From an uncultured Clostridia bacterium (GTDB taxonomy: Bacteria; Bacillota; Clostridia; Oscillospirales; UBA644), in assembly GCA_948443805.1 (NCBI GenBank), contig CAOJUB010000001.1, forward strand, positions 124,001 to 188,000: DNA of 64,000 nt. The letters are read 5' to 3'. Each line of letters begins with the position of its first letter. The stretch's first letter is position 1. The notes under the pieces were generated by a model. That model had not been told where the DNA came from, searched no databases, and was given only the letters and a program-made list of their open reading frames with translations. A program made the translations under genes and the position numbers. Shown piece after piece: positions 17,486-25,698 of the stretch.

Positions 17486-19120
17486 TTGAAAAAAGAGTAT
17501 ATCGAAAAGCAGCATGAAGTTTCCCGCAAGTCGGAAGAGTCCCTTTTTCTGAAAACAGTTGTCTGCGCTGTATTCGCCGTGATTATGACAGTTCTTGTCA
17601 TGCTTGGTCTGGATTACCGGATTCTGGCAACGGCAACGTTGGTTTTCTCAGCGGCTATTTTCGGCCTTCTGCACCGGGAAATGGTCGACGCTCTTGTTTC
17701 TTTGGTTAAATTGGCGCCGTCAAACGATACCTTTAATGCGATTTCTCTTATTTTTATTTCTATCCGGGCGGTTGCGTTGTTTTTTATCGGCAGCAACCAG
17801 AGCGGTTTTTTCAGCCCGGTTTTGTTCTTTTCAATTGCCGTTTCCATGTTCATGAAATATCTTTACGCCGGGTGTATCACAAAAAATATCGCCTTTATCA
17901 AAGAACACGATACGTATCATGTCGGGCTTTCCCGTTCCGGTCTGTCCCAGCGTTATATCAATAAGGTTTGTTCCGTTACGCCGTCGAAAGCCGATGTGGA
18001 TATCCTCAGCACGACCTATGCGGAAGATCCTTCGGAAGAGCGGAGCCGGCTTTTTGTTCCGATTCTTTCCGGTTTAATTGTTGTTTTTTCTGTTATTATG
18101 CTGATTTTGAAGGGGCTTTCGGCTTTTTTTGTCTCGCTGGCCGCTTTGTTTACCGTCTGTGCCTGCTTTACCGGCGAAATGGCCTTTGTTCTTCCCTATG
18201 CTTCGGTTCAGAACCGGATTCGCCGGCAGGGAAGTGTTCTTCTGGGATATCATTCGGTTCGGAATTTACAGGATATCGATACCTTTATGATTTCCGATAA
18301 TGATATTTTCCCTCCGGAATTGGCCGAAATCAAAGATGTGAAAGTTCGGGGAAAGGCCTATGCCACAAAGGTTCTCGGCTATACCGCCATGATCGCAAAG
18401 GCAATCCGGTCGCCTATCCGGCATTCGCTGTTCCGTCTTCTTCAGATTACCGAAGATCAGATCGGCGAACCCGAAAACCTTCGGATTATTCGGAATTACG
18501 GCGTCAGCGCTTCGATGAACAGCGATGAAATTTTGATCGGAAACCGGAATCTTCTTCTTTCTTATGATATCAAACCGTTGGCGCAGGAAAAGGAAGCGTC
18601 ACTGGTTTCCACCGATAACGGAAGCATTCTTTATTGCACGATTAACCGGCAGCTGGCGGCGGTATTTCTGGTGAAATACAACTGCGGCCCGGACTTGAAA
18701 AAGGCGGCGGAAAAAATCGGCGATTTTAAATTGCTGATTGAAACCGACGACTGTAACGTGACCGAAGCTCTGATTAAAAAGCAGCTTGATATCCCGGATA
18801 TCCGGGTAATCGTTCCCGGGAACGAGGAAACCAATGCCGTCTCCGGCCTGAAAAAGGAATTTTCCGGTAAAGAGCCTCCCGCTATGATTTCTTCTGAAAA
18901 ATCAATTGGTGTTTTGAATGCGGTCAAGCAGGTAAAATTCCTTTCGAAAATCCTTTCTTACAGCATTTTTGCCAAGCAGCTGGGGATCATTCTTACCGTT
19001 TTGCTGACTGCGGTTGCTATTTTTATGTCGCCGGAGGGCGTCGGCGGGCTGTGGCTGCTTCTGATTAATCTTTTATGGGCGGTTCCGGTTCTGTTTATGT
19101 CTGCCGTCACGCCGAAGTAA
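17486..19120 (+). CDS. Predicted catalytically dead P1B-type ATPase-like membrane protein
   Basis: 544 residues, TTG start with GGAAAGG and GGAAAAAG upstream. Four hydrophobic segments lie in 22-130, two in about 185-240 and two in 490-540, as in heavy-metal P-type ATPases. A run aligned to the CopA/CadA sequence before and through the phosphorylation site is recognisable (QNRIRRQGSVLLGYHSVRNL, then DTFMISDNDIF), but the DKTGT aspartate motif is replaced by SDNDI (about 270-274). The nucleotide-binding-like segment DEILIGNRNLL (347-357) is retained. The TGD of the P domain reads ETDD (419-422). GDGxND and the actuator TGE are absent, and the loop before helix 5 is too short for an actuator domain. 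It cannot be an ordinary pump; its role is unknown. It lies between rlmB and yebC. Confidence 0.7.
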   Translation: MKKEYIEKQHEVSRKSEESLFLKTVVCAVFAVIMTVLVMLGLDYRILATATLVFSAAIFGLLHREMVDALVSLVKLAPSNDTFNAISLIFISIRAVALFFIGSNQSGFFSPVLFFSIAVSMFMKYLYAGCITKNIAFIKEHDTYHVGLSRSGLSQRYINKVCSVTPSKADVDILSTTYAEDPSEERSRLFVPILSGLIVVFSVIMLILKGLSAFFVSLAALFTVCACFTGEMAFVLPYASVQNRIRRQGSVLLGYHSVRNLQDIDTFMISDNDIFPPELAEIKDVKVRGKAYATKVLGYTAMIAKAIRSPIRHSLFRLLQITEDQIGEPENLRIIRNYGVSASMNSDEILIGNRNLLLSYDIKPLAQEKEASLVSTDNGSILYCTINRQLAAVFLVKYNCGPDLKKAAEKIGDFKLLIETDDCNVTEALIKKQLDIPDIRVIVPGNEETNAVSGLKKEFSGKEPPAMISSEKSIGVLNAVKQVKFLSKILSYSIFAKQLGIILTVLLTAVAIFMSPEGVGGLWLLLINLLWAVPVLFMSAVTPK

Positions 19121-19193
19121 AAGCGGGAAAAAGAAACCAAAATCTTTTATAATGATTATTGATGCCGCCGATGGCGGCGGATTGGAGAGTAAT

Positions 19194-19919
19194 ATGTCTG
19201 GACATTCAAAATGGAAAAATATCATGCACAAAAAGGAAAAAACCGATGCGCAGCGCGCCAGTGTTTTTACCAAGATCGGTCGCGAAATCACGCTGGCGGT
19301 CAAAGAAGGCGGACCCGATCCGGCTTCCAACAGCCGCTTGAAAGATATCATCGCGAAAGCGAAATCCAATAATGTCCCCAACGATAATATCGAACGGGTC
19401 ATCAAAAAAGCATCGGGGGACGGCGACAATACGAATTATGAAGAGATTCAGTATGAAGGTTACGGCCCGAAGGGCATTGCCGTGATTGTTGAATCGGTGA
19501 CGGATAACCGGAACCGGACCGCCGGCGATCTGCGGCACTATTTTGATAAATTTGGCGGAAATCTCGGCCAGTCGGGCTCGGTTTCCTGGCAGTTCTCAAA
19601 AAAAGGCGTTCTGGTTCTTTCCAAAGAAGATTGCGATGAAGAAAAACTGATGGAGGATATTCTGGACGCCGCCGTGGAAGATTATTCTTCCGAAGACGAA
19701 GTGTATGAAATTTATACAGCTCCCGACGATTTCTCGGAAACAAGGGAAATCTTGGAGAAAAAAGGTTATTCCTTTCTTTCTGCCGAGATCGAACAGGTGC
19801 CTTCCACCTATATCGAACTGACCGATGAAGGCGATATCCTGAACATGCAGAAACTTTTGGACATGCTGGAAGACAATGACGACGTCCAGAATGTGTATCA
19901 TAACTGGGATGAAAAATAG
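19194..19919 (+). CDS. yebC: YebC/PmpR family DNA-binding/translation factor
   Basis: 241 residues of the YebC family, reported as transcriptional regulators and as factors that relieve ribosome stalling at polyproline. The invariant N-terminus MSGHSKWKNIMHKKEK fixes the start at 19194, with TTGGAGAG upstream. GGxLGxxGSVxWxF appears as GGNLGQSGSVSWQF. The acidic C-terminal third is intact. The small XRE regulator begins 15 bp after its stop. Confidence 0.96.
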   Translation: MSGHSKWKNIMHKKEKTDAQRASVFTKIGREITLAVKEGGPDPASNSRLKDIIAKAKSNNVPNDNIERVIKKASGDGDNTNYEEIQYEGYGPKGIAVIVESVTDNRNRTAGDLRHYFDKFGGNLGQSGSVSWQFSKKGVLVLSKEDCDEEKLMEDILDAAVEDYSSEDEVYEIYTAPDDFSETREILEKKGYSFLSAEIEQVPSTYIELTDEGDILNMQKLLDMLEDNDDVQNVYHNWDEK

Positions 19920-19934
19920 TAAAGGGTGTTTTCC

Positions 19935-20264
19935 ATGGGCTTTGCCGGCGTATTGCTCAAAATGAGAAAGGATCAGTGCTTGTCTCTGCGGGAGGCTGCG
20001 GCGCGGATCGGGATCAGTCATACCTATCTTTCAGCGCTTGAAAAGGGCGCGGATCCCCGGACCGGAGAGCCGATTGTTCCGTCGGACGAGGTTTTGATCA
20101 AATTGAGCCGGGCTTACGGAATTGAATATGCAAAGCTGATCGCATATTTCGGGATTCGCGAAAATCAGGACGCCTATATTTATATGGCGCATCAGCTTCA
20201 TGCGTTGAAAAAAAGCGATCCCGGGCGTTTTCGGGAGATTTTGGAGATTATTTATAAAGACTGA
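19935..20264 (+). CDS. XRE family transcriptional regulator
   Basis: 109 residues with a lambda-repressor-like HTH near residues 5-65: SLREAAARIGISHTYLSALE is the two-helix motif, followed by a loop with a short insertion (KGADPRTGEP) and LSRAYGIEYAKL. The short C-terminal helix lacks a recognisable sensor. The ATG at 19935 lies 6-7 bp from AAAGGGTG. It is tightly linked to yebC. Target unknown. Confidence 0.85.
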   Translation: MGFAGVLLKMRKDQCLSLREAAARIGISHTYLSALEKGADPRTGEPIVPSDEVLIKLSRAYGIEYAKLIAYFGIRENQDAYIYMAHQLHALKKSDPGRFREILEIIYKD

Positions 20265-20282
20265 TATTTTATAGTAAAACTC

Positions 20283-20315
20283 GAGCGGCGTGTAAAAACA
20301 GCCGCTCTGTTTTTT
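20283..20315 (+). terminator. Intrinsic terminator after the XRE gene
   Basis: GAGCGGC (20283-20289) pairs with GCCGCTC (20301-20307), followed by TGTTTTTT. Confidence 0.88.
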
Positions 20316-20346
20316 GCCGGAAGTGAAGAAAAATGTCGAAAAATGT

Positions 20347-20375
20347 TTGACAAGCCGTTTATTGTCTGTTATAAT
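20347..20375 (+). promoter_or_regulatory. Consensus promoter of the CapA-like transcript
   Basis: TTGACA (20347-20352), 17-bp spacer, TATAAT (20370-20375). The transcript would carry a leader of about 250 nt holding both structured units described next. Confidence 0.92.
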
Positions 20376-20580
20376 AAAGAACAGCAAGCTATTCCAAAGA
20401 ACAGTTTCCTGTTCTTATGAAAAAAAGCGTTTCAACCGTTTGGTTGAATATCCTTTCTGGATAACCGCTTTTTTTCGGTGCAAAATTGATGTTGTAATAA
20501 AGAACAGCAAAATGTTCTAAGAAACAGTAAACTGTTTTTTGAAAAAACGGTAAACTTCCGTTGTTTCAGGTTTTTTCGCC
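20372..20580 (+). ncRNA. Tandem structured leader RNA (two related units), family not recognised
   Basis: The 16-base sequence TAATAAAGAACAGCAA occurs at 20372-20387 and again at 20495-20510. In each unit it is followed by a small hairpin (AAGAACAG with CTGTTCTT at 20397-20416; AAACAG with CTGTTT at 20522-20537), then an A-rich strand that pairs with a downstream T-rich strand (20420-20429 with 20466-20475; 20541-20548 with 20570-20577). In unit 1 the long stem encloses two perfect hairpins (20431-20448 and 20449-20463), giving a compact three-way junction. In unit 2 it encloses or competes with ACGG/CCGT (20547-20561). The first GAACAG of each unit can also pair with the CTGTT strand, so alternative folds exist. 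It could be a tandem riboswitch, an attenuator or a small RNA. Confidence 0.55.
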
Positions 20581-20633
20581 TGGAGGTCTTGCCGGACAGT
20601 TTGGACAATACAGATGGAAAAGGGGGCGCAGAG

Positions 20634-21842
20634 ATGAAACGGTTTCGGCCAGTACGGTTTTTTGTACAGGCTTTATTTACAATTGGAATTCTGACCGCGC
20701 TGATTTTTTTTGCTTATCCGCAGCCGGAAAGTCGGCCGCAAGAACAGGAATCTTTATTGCCTCCAGAAACCCCACCGGATTTTTTAGATGAACCGGCAGA
20801 GGAACCGCCGTTGGTTGAACCTGCGTCCGTTTCTTTTTATGCGGTGGGAGATAATTTGATTCACGGCGCAATTTTCCGGCGCGCGCAGCAGCCGGACGGA
20901 ACCTATGATTTTACCGAAAATTACCGGGCGATAAAAGAACGGGTGCAAAGCGCAGATATTGCAGTTATCAATCAGGAAACGGTGGTTAACGATTATGCCC
21001 CAGCGGAACATTATCCCACTTTTTCTACGCCGCTGGAAATGCTTTCTGCACTGATTGATGCCGGGTTTGATGTGGCGAATCTGGCCACCAATCATATGAT
21101 GGATAAGGGCAAGGCGGCGTTGATGAATTCGGTGCGGCATTGGCAGTCTTCCCTGATTGTTACTTCCGGCGCTTTTTTGGGTCCGGAGGATCGGGAAACG
21201 GTTCGTTTAGTGGAACGGAACGGTATATCGTTCTCTTTTATCGGCGTGACGTTCGGGACGAACGGAATTCCCGTTCCAGAAAGCGACGACCTTTTGATTA
21301 ACCTGATGAGTGATGAGGAAAGTATGCAAAAACAGATTGCAACGGCGAAAGAAAAATCTGATTTTGTTATCGTAATGGCGCATTGGGGAACGGAATATTC
21401 TGACCAAGAGGATGCCGGGCAGGTTGCCTATGCGCAAAAGTTAGCGGATTGGGGAGCGGATTTGATAGTCGGGCATCACCCGCATGTGATTCAGCCGATT
21501 GACCGGCTGACTGCGGCGGACGGTCGCACCGTTTATGTTGCGTACTCGCTCGGAAACTTTATTTCGGCGCAGGATACCGTAAAACGTTTGACCGGCGCCG
21601 GGCTTTGTTTTACCGTTGTCCGCCATTCCGACGGTACGCTGACGGTGGAGGACTTGTATGCCGAACCGCTTGTGACGCATGCTGAAGGACCGTATTATCA
21701 GAATATCTGCGTTTACCGTCTGGCCGACTATCCGCCGGAACTGGAAAAACAGCATACGCTGTCCGGCGCCGGATGGAGCAGGGAAGCGGTTCTGGAAAAT
21801 TTTAAAGCGGTTATGGGAGATTATTTCCGGATGCCGGAGTGA
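20634..21842 (+). CDS. CapA family protein (poly-gamma-glutamate capsule-like)
   Basis: 402 residues: a basic N-terminus and one membrane segment (about 8-26), a Pro/Glu-rich linker (30-60), then the CapA metallophosphatase-like domain with AVGDNLIHG, NQETV, FDVANLATNH and GHHPHVIQP, whose D, N and H residues form the presumed metal site. It should face outside the membrane. CapA proteins take part in poly-gamma-glutamate attachment or export, but many homologues have no pgs genes nearby, as here, so the function is unproven. The ATG at 20634 is 8 bp from AGGGGG. It has its own promoter and an unusual leader. Confidence 0.88.
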   Translation: MKRFRPVRFFVQALFTIGILTALIFFAYPQPESRPQEQESLLPPETPPDFLDEPAEEPPLVEPASVSFYAVGDNLIHGAIFRRAQQPDGTYDFTENYRAIKERVQSADIAVINQETVVNDYAPAEHYPTFSTPLEMLSALIDAGFDVANLATNHMMDKGKAALMNSVRHWQSSLIVTSGAFLGPEDRETVRLVERNGISFSFIGVTFGTNGIPVPESDDLLINLMSDEESMQKQIATAKEKSDFVIVMAHWGTEYSDQEDAGQVAYAQKLADWGADLIVGHHPHVIQPIDRLTAADGRTVYVAYSLGNFISAQDTVKRLTGAGLCFTVVRHSDGTLTVEDLYAEPLVTHAEGPYYQNICVYRLADYPPELEKQHTLSGAGWSREAVLENFKAVMGDYFRMPE

Positions 21843-21856
21843 ACCGAAACAGAAGT

Positions 21857-21895
21857 GAAAAACCGACGCTCATGGAATTTGGGTGTCGGTTTTTG
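21857..21895 (+). terminator. Intrinsic terminator after the CapA-like gene
   Basis: AACCGACGC (21861-21869) pairs with GTGTCGGTT (21883-21891), one pair being G-T, followed by a T-run. Confidence 0.8.
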
Positions 21896-21911
21896 TTAAC
21901 AAAAAATTCGT

Positions 21912-21940
21912 TTGACTTTTGTCTGAAATCGTACTATAAT
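21912..21940 (+). promoter_or_regulatory. Promoter of the marR gene
   Basis: TTGACT (21912-21917), 17-bp spacer, TATAAT (21935-21940), 68 bp before the start codon. Confidence 0.88.
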
Positions 21941-22007
21941 AAATATATTCTTTTTTTATTTTGTCACAAAAATTCTATGGTAAAAGGGAAAACGGAGGTC
22001 GGTTTTT

Positions 22008-22445
22008 ATGCGGGAATCTGTGTCTGCGGAAATGCGGCGGTTTAATTATCTGATTGGCGAAATCGATGCCGTTTATCATGAGGCGGCTCTCAAACTCGGC
22101 CTTTCCGACAGCGCGCTGTCGGTTCTTTATTCTTTGTGCAATCATGATGGGTCTTGTTCACTCCGGGAAATGATTCTTTTATCCGGCGTCAGCAAGCAGA
22201 CGGTAAATTCTTCTCTGCGGAAACTGGAAAATCGGGGGCTGATTTGTCTGGAACTTTTGGACGGAAAGAAAAAAACCGTATCGCTTACCGAACGGGGAAA
22301 AACCTTTGCGCAGAATACGGCGCTCCGGGTTGTGGAGATTGAAAACCGGATTTTTGCTTCCTGGAAACAGGAGGAACGGGATCAGTATCTTACGCTGACC
22401 CTGCGGTATCTTTCGGCCTTGAAAGAGGAAATCAGCGCAATGTAA
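22008..22445 (+). CDS. MarR family transcriptional regulator
   Basis: 145-residue winged-helix repressor. The HTH lies near residues 45-75 (SLREMILLSGVSKQTVNSSL) and the wing contains LLDGKKKTVSLTERG. The long N- and C-terminal helices form the dimer interface typical of MarR. CGGAGG lies before the ATG. The next gene is a MATE exporter, which suggests that this regulator controls drug or metabolite efflux. A palindrome over the -35 of that gene is a candidate site. Confidence 0.9.
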   Translation: MRESVSAEMRRFNYLIGEIDAVYHEAALKLGLSDSALSVLYSLCNHDGSCSLREMILLSGVSKQTVNSSLRKLENRGLICLELLDGKKKTVSLTERGKTFAQNTALRVVEIENRIFASWKQEERDQYLTLTLRYLSALKEEISAM

Positions 22446-22494
22446 AAAAATACTACGGTTTCCCGCGCATGGAAAAGAGAAACGGTATTTTTTT
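22444..22494. terminator. Intrinsic terminator after marR
   Basis: AAAAAAATAC (22444-22453) pairs with GTATTTTTTT (22485-22494), extended by GTTTC/GAAAC inside. The 5' arm includes the end of the marR gene. The MATE gene therefore probably has its own promoter. Confidence 0.7.
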
Positions 22495-22543
22495 AGTTTA
22501 TTGGGTTCGGGTCGCGCGCGGTTTGATCTTTTGATTTTTTAGC

Positions 22544-22579
22544 AATGCCATTGCGGCATTCATTTTTATCGGATAGAAT
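22544..22579 (+). promoter_or_regulatory. Promoter of the MATE gene with candidate MarR operator
   Basis: TTGCGG (22551-22556), 17-bp spacer, TAGAAT (22574-22579). The palindrome AATGCC-N5-GGCATT (22544-22560) covers the -35 element and has the size of a MarR-family operator. Confidence 0.5.
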
Positions 22580-22590
22580 AAAGAGATATT

Positions 22591-23925
22591 ATGGGAAAGA
22601 AAATTCAGCTTTCCGACCATTTCAGCTATTGGAAACTTTTCCGGTTTACTCTGCCGTCGGTCGTCATGATGATTTTTACTTCCGTTTACGGTGTGGTAGA
22701 CGGATTTTTTGTCTCAAATTTTGTCGGAAAAACCCCGTTTACCGCGGTAAATTTTATTATGCCGTTTTTAATGATTCTCGGTGCGTTCGGGTTTATGTTC
22801 GGTACCGGGGGAAGCGCGCTGATTGCCAAAACCTTAGGGGAAGGTAACCGGGAAAAAGCAACTAAACTTTTTTCGCTATTTGTTTATGCGTCGGCTTTCT
22901 GCGGTGTTTTGTTGTCGTTCCTCGGCAATTGTTTTCTTCGCCCTGTCGCGTCTTTTCTCGGCGCGGAAGGAGAGTTGCTGGAAAACTGCGTACTGTATGG
23001 CCGGATTGTTTTGACAGCACTTCCTGCATATATGCTGCAGTTTGAATTTCAGAGCTTTTTTATTACGGCCGAAAAACCGCATTTGGGACTTGCCGTTACG
23101 GTGGCCTCCGGGGTTAGCAATATGATTTTTGACGCGCTTTTTGTTGCCGTTTTTCCGTGGGGGCTGGCCGGCGCGGCTGCGGCTACAGCTTTGAGTCAAT
23201 GCGTCGGCGGTCTTTTGCCGCTGCTCTATTTTTGCCGGAAAAAGGCCGGTATTCTGCACCTGACCCGCACGGGATTTGACGGTTTATCATTGCTGAAAGC
23301 CTGTGCGAACGGTTCGTCGGAACTGATGTCAAATCTCTCCATGTCAATTGTCGGAATGCTGTATAACACGCAGCTGATTCGCTATGCCGGGGAGGACGGC
23401 GTGGCGGCTTACGGCGTGCTGATGTATGTCAATATGATTTTTCTTGCTGCATTCATCGGTTATTCTGTCGGCATTGCGCCGGTTATCGGATATCATTACG
23501 GGGCGAAAAATCAGCGGGAACTGAAAAGCCTTCTCGGCAAGAGCCTGCTTGTGATCGGTGTTGTTTCGGTTCTCATGCTGGCCGCTGCGGAATGGCTGGC
23601 AGAGCCGCTTGCCGTTATTTTTGTCGGCTATGACGCCGCGCTGCTGGAACTGACGTTGCACGGCTTTCGGATTTTTTCTTTTTCTTTTCTTTTTGCCGGT
23701 ATGGCGGTGTATGGTTCGTCCTTTTTTACCGCGCTCAACAACGGACTGGTTTCCGCTGTTATATCCTTTCTCCGGACGCTGGTTTTCCAGGTCGCCGCCG
23801 TTCTTGTTTTTCCGTTGTTTTGGGGAATTGACGGGATATGGTATTCGGTGATTGCCGCAGAACTGATGGCGGCTGCCGTTACCGTGTTGTTTCTTCTCGG
23901 AAAAAAGAAAAAGTACGGTTATTAG
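22591..23925 (+). CDS. MATE family efflux transporter
   Basis: 444 residues, about 12 membrane segments in two homologous halves, as in NorM/DinF-type multidrug and toxin exporters. N-terminal FTLPSVVMMIFTSVYGVVDGFFVSN is the first family block, and the second half repeats it. Such pumps use Na+ or H+ gradients. The gene follows marR with its own promoter and candidate operator. It could instead be a metabolite exporter, as the substrate cannot be predicted. Confidence 0.93.
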   Translation: MGKKIQLSDHFSYWKLFRFTLPSVVMMIFTSVYGVVDGFFVSNFVGKTPFTAVNFIMPFLMILGAFGFMFGTGGSALIAKTLGEGNREKATKLFSLFVYASAFCGVLLSFLGNCFLRPVASFLGAEGELLENCVLYGRIVLTALPAYMLQFEFQSFFITAEKPHLGLAVTVASGVSNMIFDALFVAVFPWGLAGAAAATALSQCVGGLLPLLYFCRKKAGILHLTRTGFDGLSLLKACANGSSELMSNLSMSIVGMLYNTQLIRYAGEDGVAAYGVLMYVNMIFLAAFIGYSVGIAPVIGYHYGAKNQRELKSLLGKSLLVIGVVSVLMLAAAEWLAEPLAVIFVGYDAALLELTLHGFRIFSFSFLFAGMAVYGSSFFTALNNGLVSAVISFLRTLVFQVAAVLVFPLFWGIDGIWYSVIAAELMAAAVTVLFLLGKKKKYGY

Positions 23926-23940
23926 AATTTTTTACAGAAT

Positions 23941-23978
23941 AGAGAAACCGGAACCTGAATTCAGGTTCCGGTTTCTCT
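23941..23978. terminator. Perfectly palindromic bidirectional terminator
   Basis: A 38-bp perfect palindrome (AGAGAAACCGGAACCTGA and its complement) lies between the convergent MATE and fhs genes. The T-rich edges on both strands are short. Confidence 0.8.
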
Positions 23979-24017
23979 TTGTATGATGACTCGAATATCA
24001 GAATTTCAAGCGGTTTT

Positions 24018-25682
24018 TTAGAAAAGTCCGCTGATTTTTCCGTTTTCATCTACGTCTATTTTTTCTGCGGCAGGGATTTTCGGCAGCCCCGGCATAGTCA
24101 TGATCTCTCCGGTCAGAACTACGATAAATCCTGCGCCGGCGGAAACTTTTACGTTCCTCACCGTGACGGTAAAGCCTTCGGGTGCGCCGAGAAGAAGGGG
24201 ATTGTCCGAAAAGCTGTACTGTGTTTTTGCAATGCAGACCGGCAATTCTCCGAAACCGAGCTGCTCCAGTTTCTGTATCTGGGTTTCCGCCTCTTTGGTA
24301 AAGGCGACGCCTCTGCCCCGGTAGATTTTTTCGCAGACGGCCGCTATTTTGTTTTTAATGGTATCGGCGCTGTCGTACGAAAGGGTAAAATTGTTTTCTT
24401 CCTCGCAGAGACGCAGCACTTCTTCGGCGAGTGTTTCTCCGCCTTTTCCGCCTTCTGCCCAGACGGTGGAAAGCGCTACGTTCACGCCGGCTTTTTTGCA
24501 TTCGTCAATGACGCTTTGGATTTCAGCGTCGGTGTCGGTCGGGAACCGGTTAACGGCGACAACAGCGGGCAGTTTGTAGACTTCTTTGATATTGGCGATA
24601 TGGCGCATGAGATTCGGCAGCCCTTTTTTGAGCGCCTGCAGATTTTCGTTGGCCAGATCGCTTTTTTCCATTCCGCCGTGCATTTTCAGCGCCCGGACGG
24701 TGGCAACGATCACCACTGCATCGGGTCTCAGGCCGGAAACCCGGCATTTGATATCTAAAAATTTCTGTGCGCCGAGATCCGCGCCGAAGCCGGCTTCGGT
24801 AATGGTGTAGTCGGCAAGTTTCAGGGCGGTTTTGGTGGCAATGACCGAGTTGCAGCCATGTGCGATATTGGCAAACGGGCCGCCGTGAACAAGCGCCGGC
24901 GTGCCTTCAAGCGTCTGTACCAGATTGGGCTTCAGCGCGTCTTTCAGCAGCGCTGTCATGGCTCCCTGCGCCTTCAGGTCTCCGGCGGTAACCGGCTGAT
25001 CGTCGTAAGTGTAGCCGACAATAATCTTTGCCAGCCTGTTTTTTAGATCGTTGAGCGAATCGGCAAGGCAGAGAACCGCCATAATTTCCGATGCAACAGT
25101 AATGTCGTATCCGTCTTCCCGCGGAACGCCGTTGACTTTTCCGCCGAGCCCGTCGGTAACAAAGCGCAGCTGGCGGTCGTTCATGTCAACACACCGTTTC
25201 CAGGTGATTCTGCGGGGATCAATCTGCAATTGGTTTCCCTGATAAATATGATTATCCAGCATGGCGGCAAGCAGATTGTTCGCCGCGCCGATTGCATGAA
25301 AATCTCCGGTAAAATGCAGGTTAATGTCTTCCATGGGAACAACCTGTGCATAGCCGCCGCCGGCGGCACCTCCTTTGATGCCGAAAACCGGGCCGAGCGA
25401 GGGTTCGCGCAGCGCTACGGTTACCTTTTTGCCAAGCCGGCGAAGCCCGTCGGCAAGACCGATTGTCGTGGTTGTTTTTCCTTCCCCGGCCGGGGTCGGC
25501 GTAATGGCGGTTACCAAAACCAGTTTTCCGTTGGGCGCATCGCTGTCCTTGATTGTCAGCGGCAGTTTTGCTTTATATTTTCCGTAATGTTCCAGTTCCT
25601 CCGATGAAACGCCGATTTCTACGGCGATATCATCAATTTTTTTCATCGTGACCGATTGTGCGATTTCAATATCTGTTTTCAC
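24018..25682 (-). CDS. fhs: Formate--tetrahydrofolate ligase
   Basis: ATP-dependent enzyme making 10-formyl-THF from formate, for purine synthesis and one-carbon metabolism, common in anaerobic Clostridia. The 554 residues match the family in length. The P-loop-like [15 protein letters not shown] lies near residue 66, followed by [23 protein letters not shown]-type sequence and the C-terminal PGLPKIPAA. It starts 16 bp after purB on the same strand, so formyl-group supply and purine synthesis are coexpressed. Confidence 0.98.
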   Translation of the reverse strand: MKTDIEIAQSVTMKKIDDIAVEIGVSSEELEHYGKYKAKLPLTIKDSDAPNGKLVLVTAITPTPAGEGKTTTTIGLADGLRRLGKKVTVALREPSLGPVFGIKGGAAGGGYAQVVPMEDINLHFTGDFHAIGAANNLLAAMLDNHIYQGNQLQIDPRRITWKRCVDMNDRQLRFVTDGLGGKVNGVPREDGYDITVASEIMAVLCLADSLNDLKNRLAKIIVGYTYDDQPVTAGDLKAQGAMTALLKDALKPNLVQTLEGTPALVHGGPFANIAHGCNSVIATKTALKLADYTITEAGFGADLGAQKFLDIKCRVSGLRPDAVVIVATVRALKMHGGMEKSDLANENLQALKKGLPNLMRHIANIKEVYKLPAVVAVNRFPTDTDAEIQSVIDECKKAGVNVALSTVWAEGGKGGETLAEEVLRLCEEENNFTLSYDSADTIKNKIAAVCEKIYRGRGVAFTKEAETQIQKLEQLGFGELPVCIAKTQYSFSDNPLLLGAPEGFTVTVRNVKVSAGAGFIVVLTGEIMTMPGLPKIPAAEKIDVDENGKISGLF

Positions 25683-25698
25683 TGGAAGACCTCCGTTC

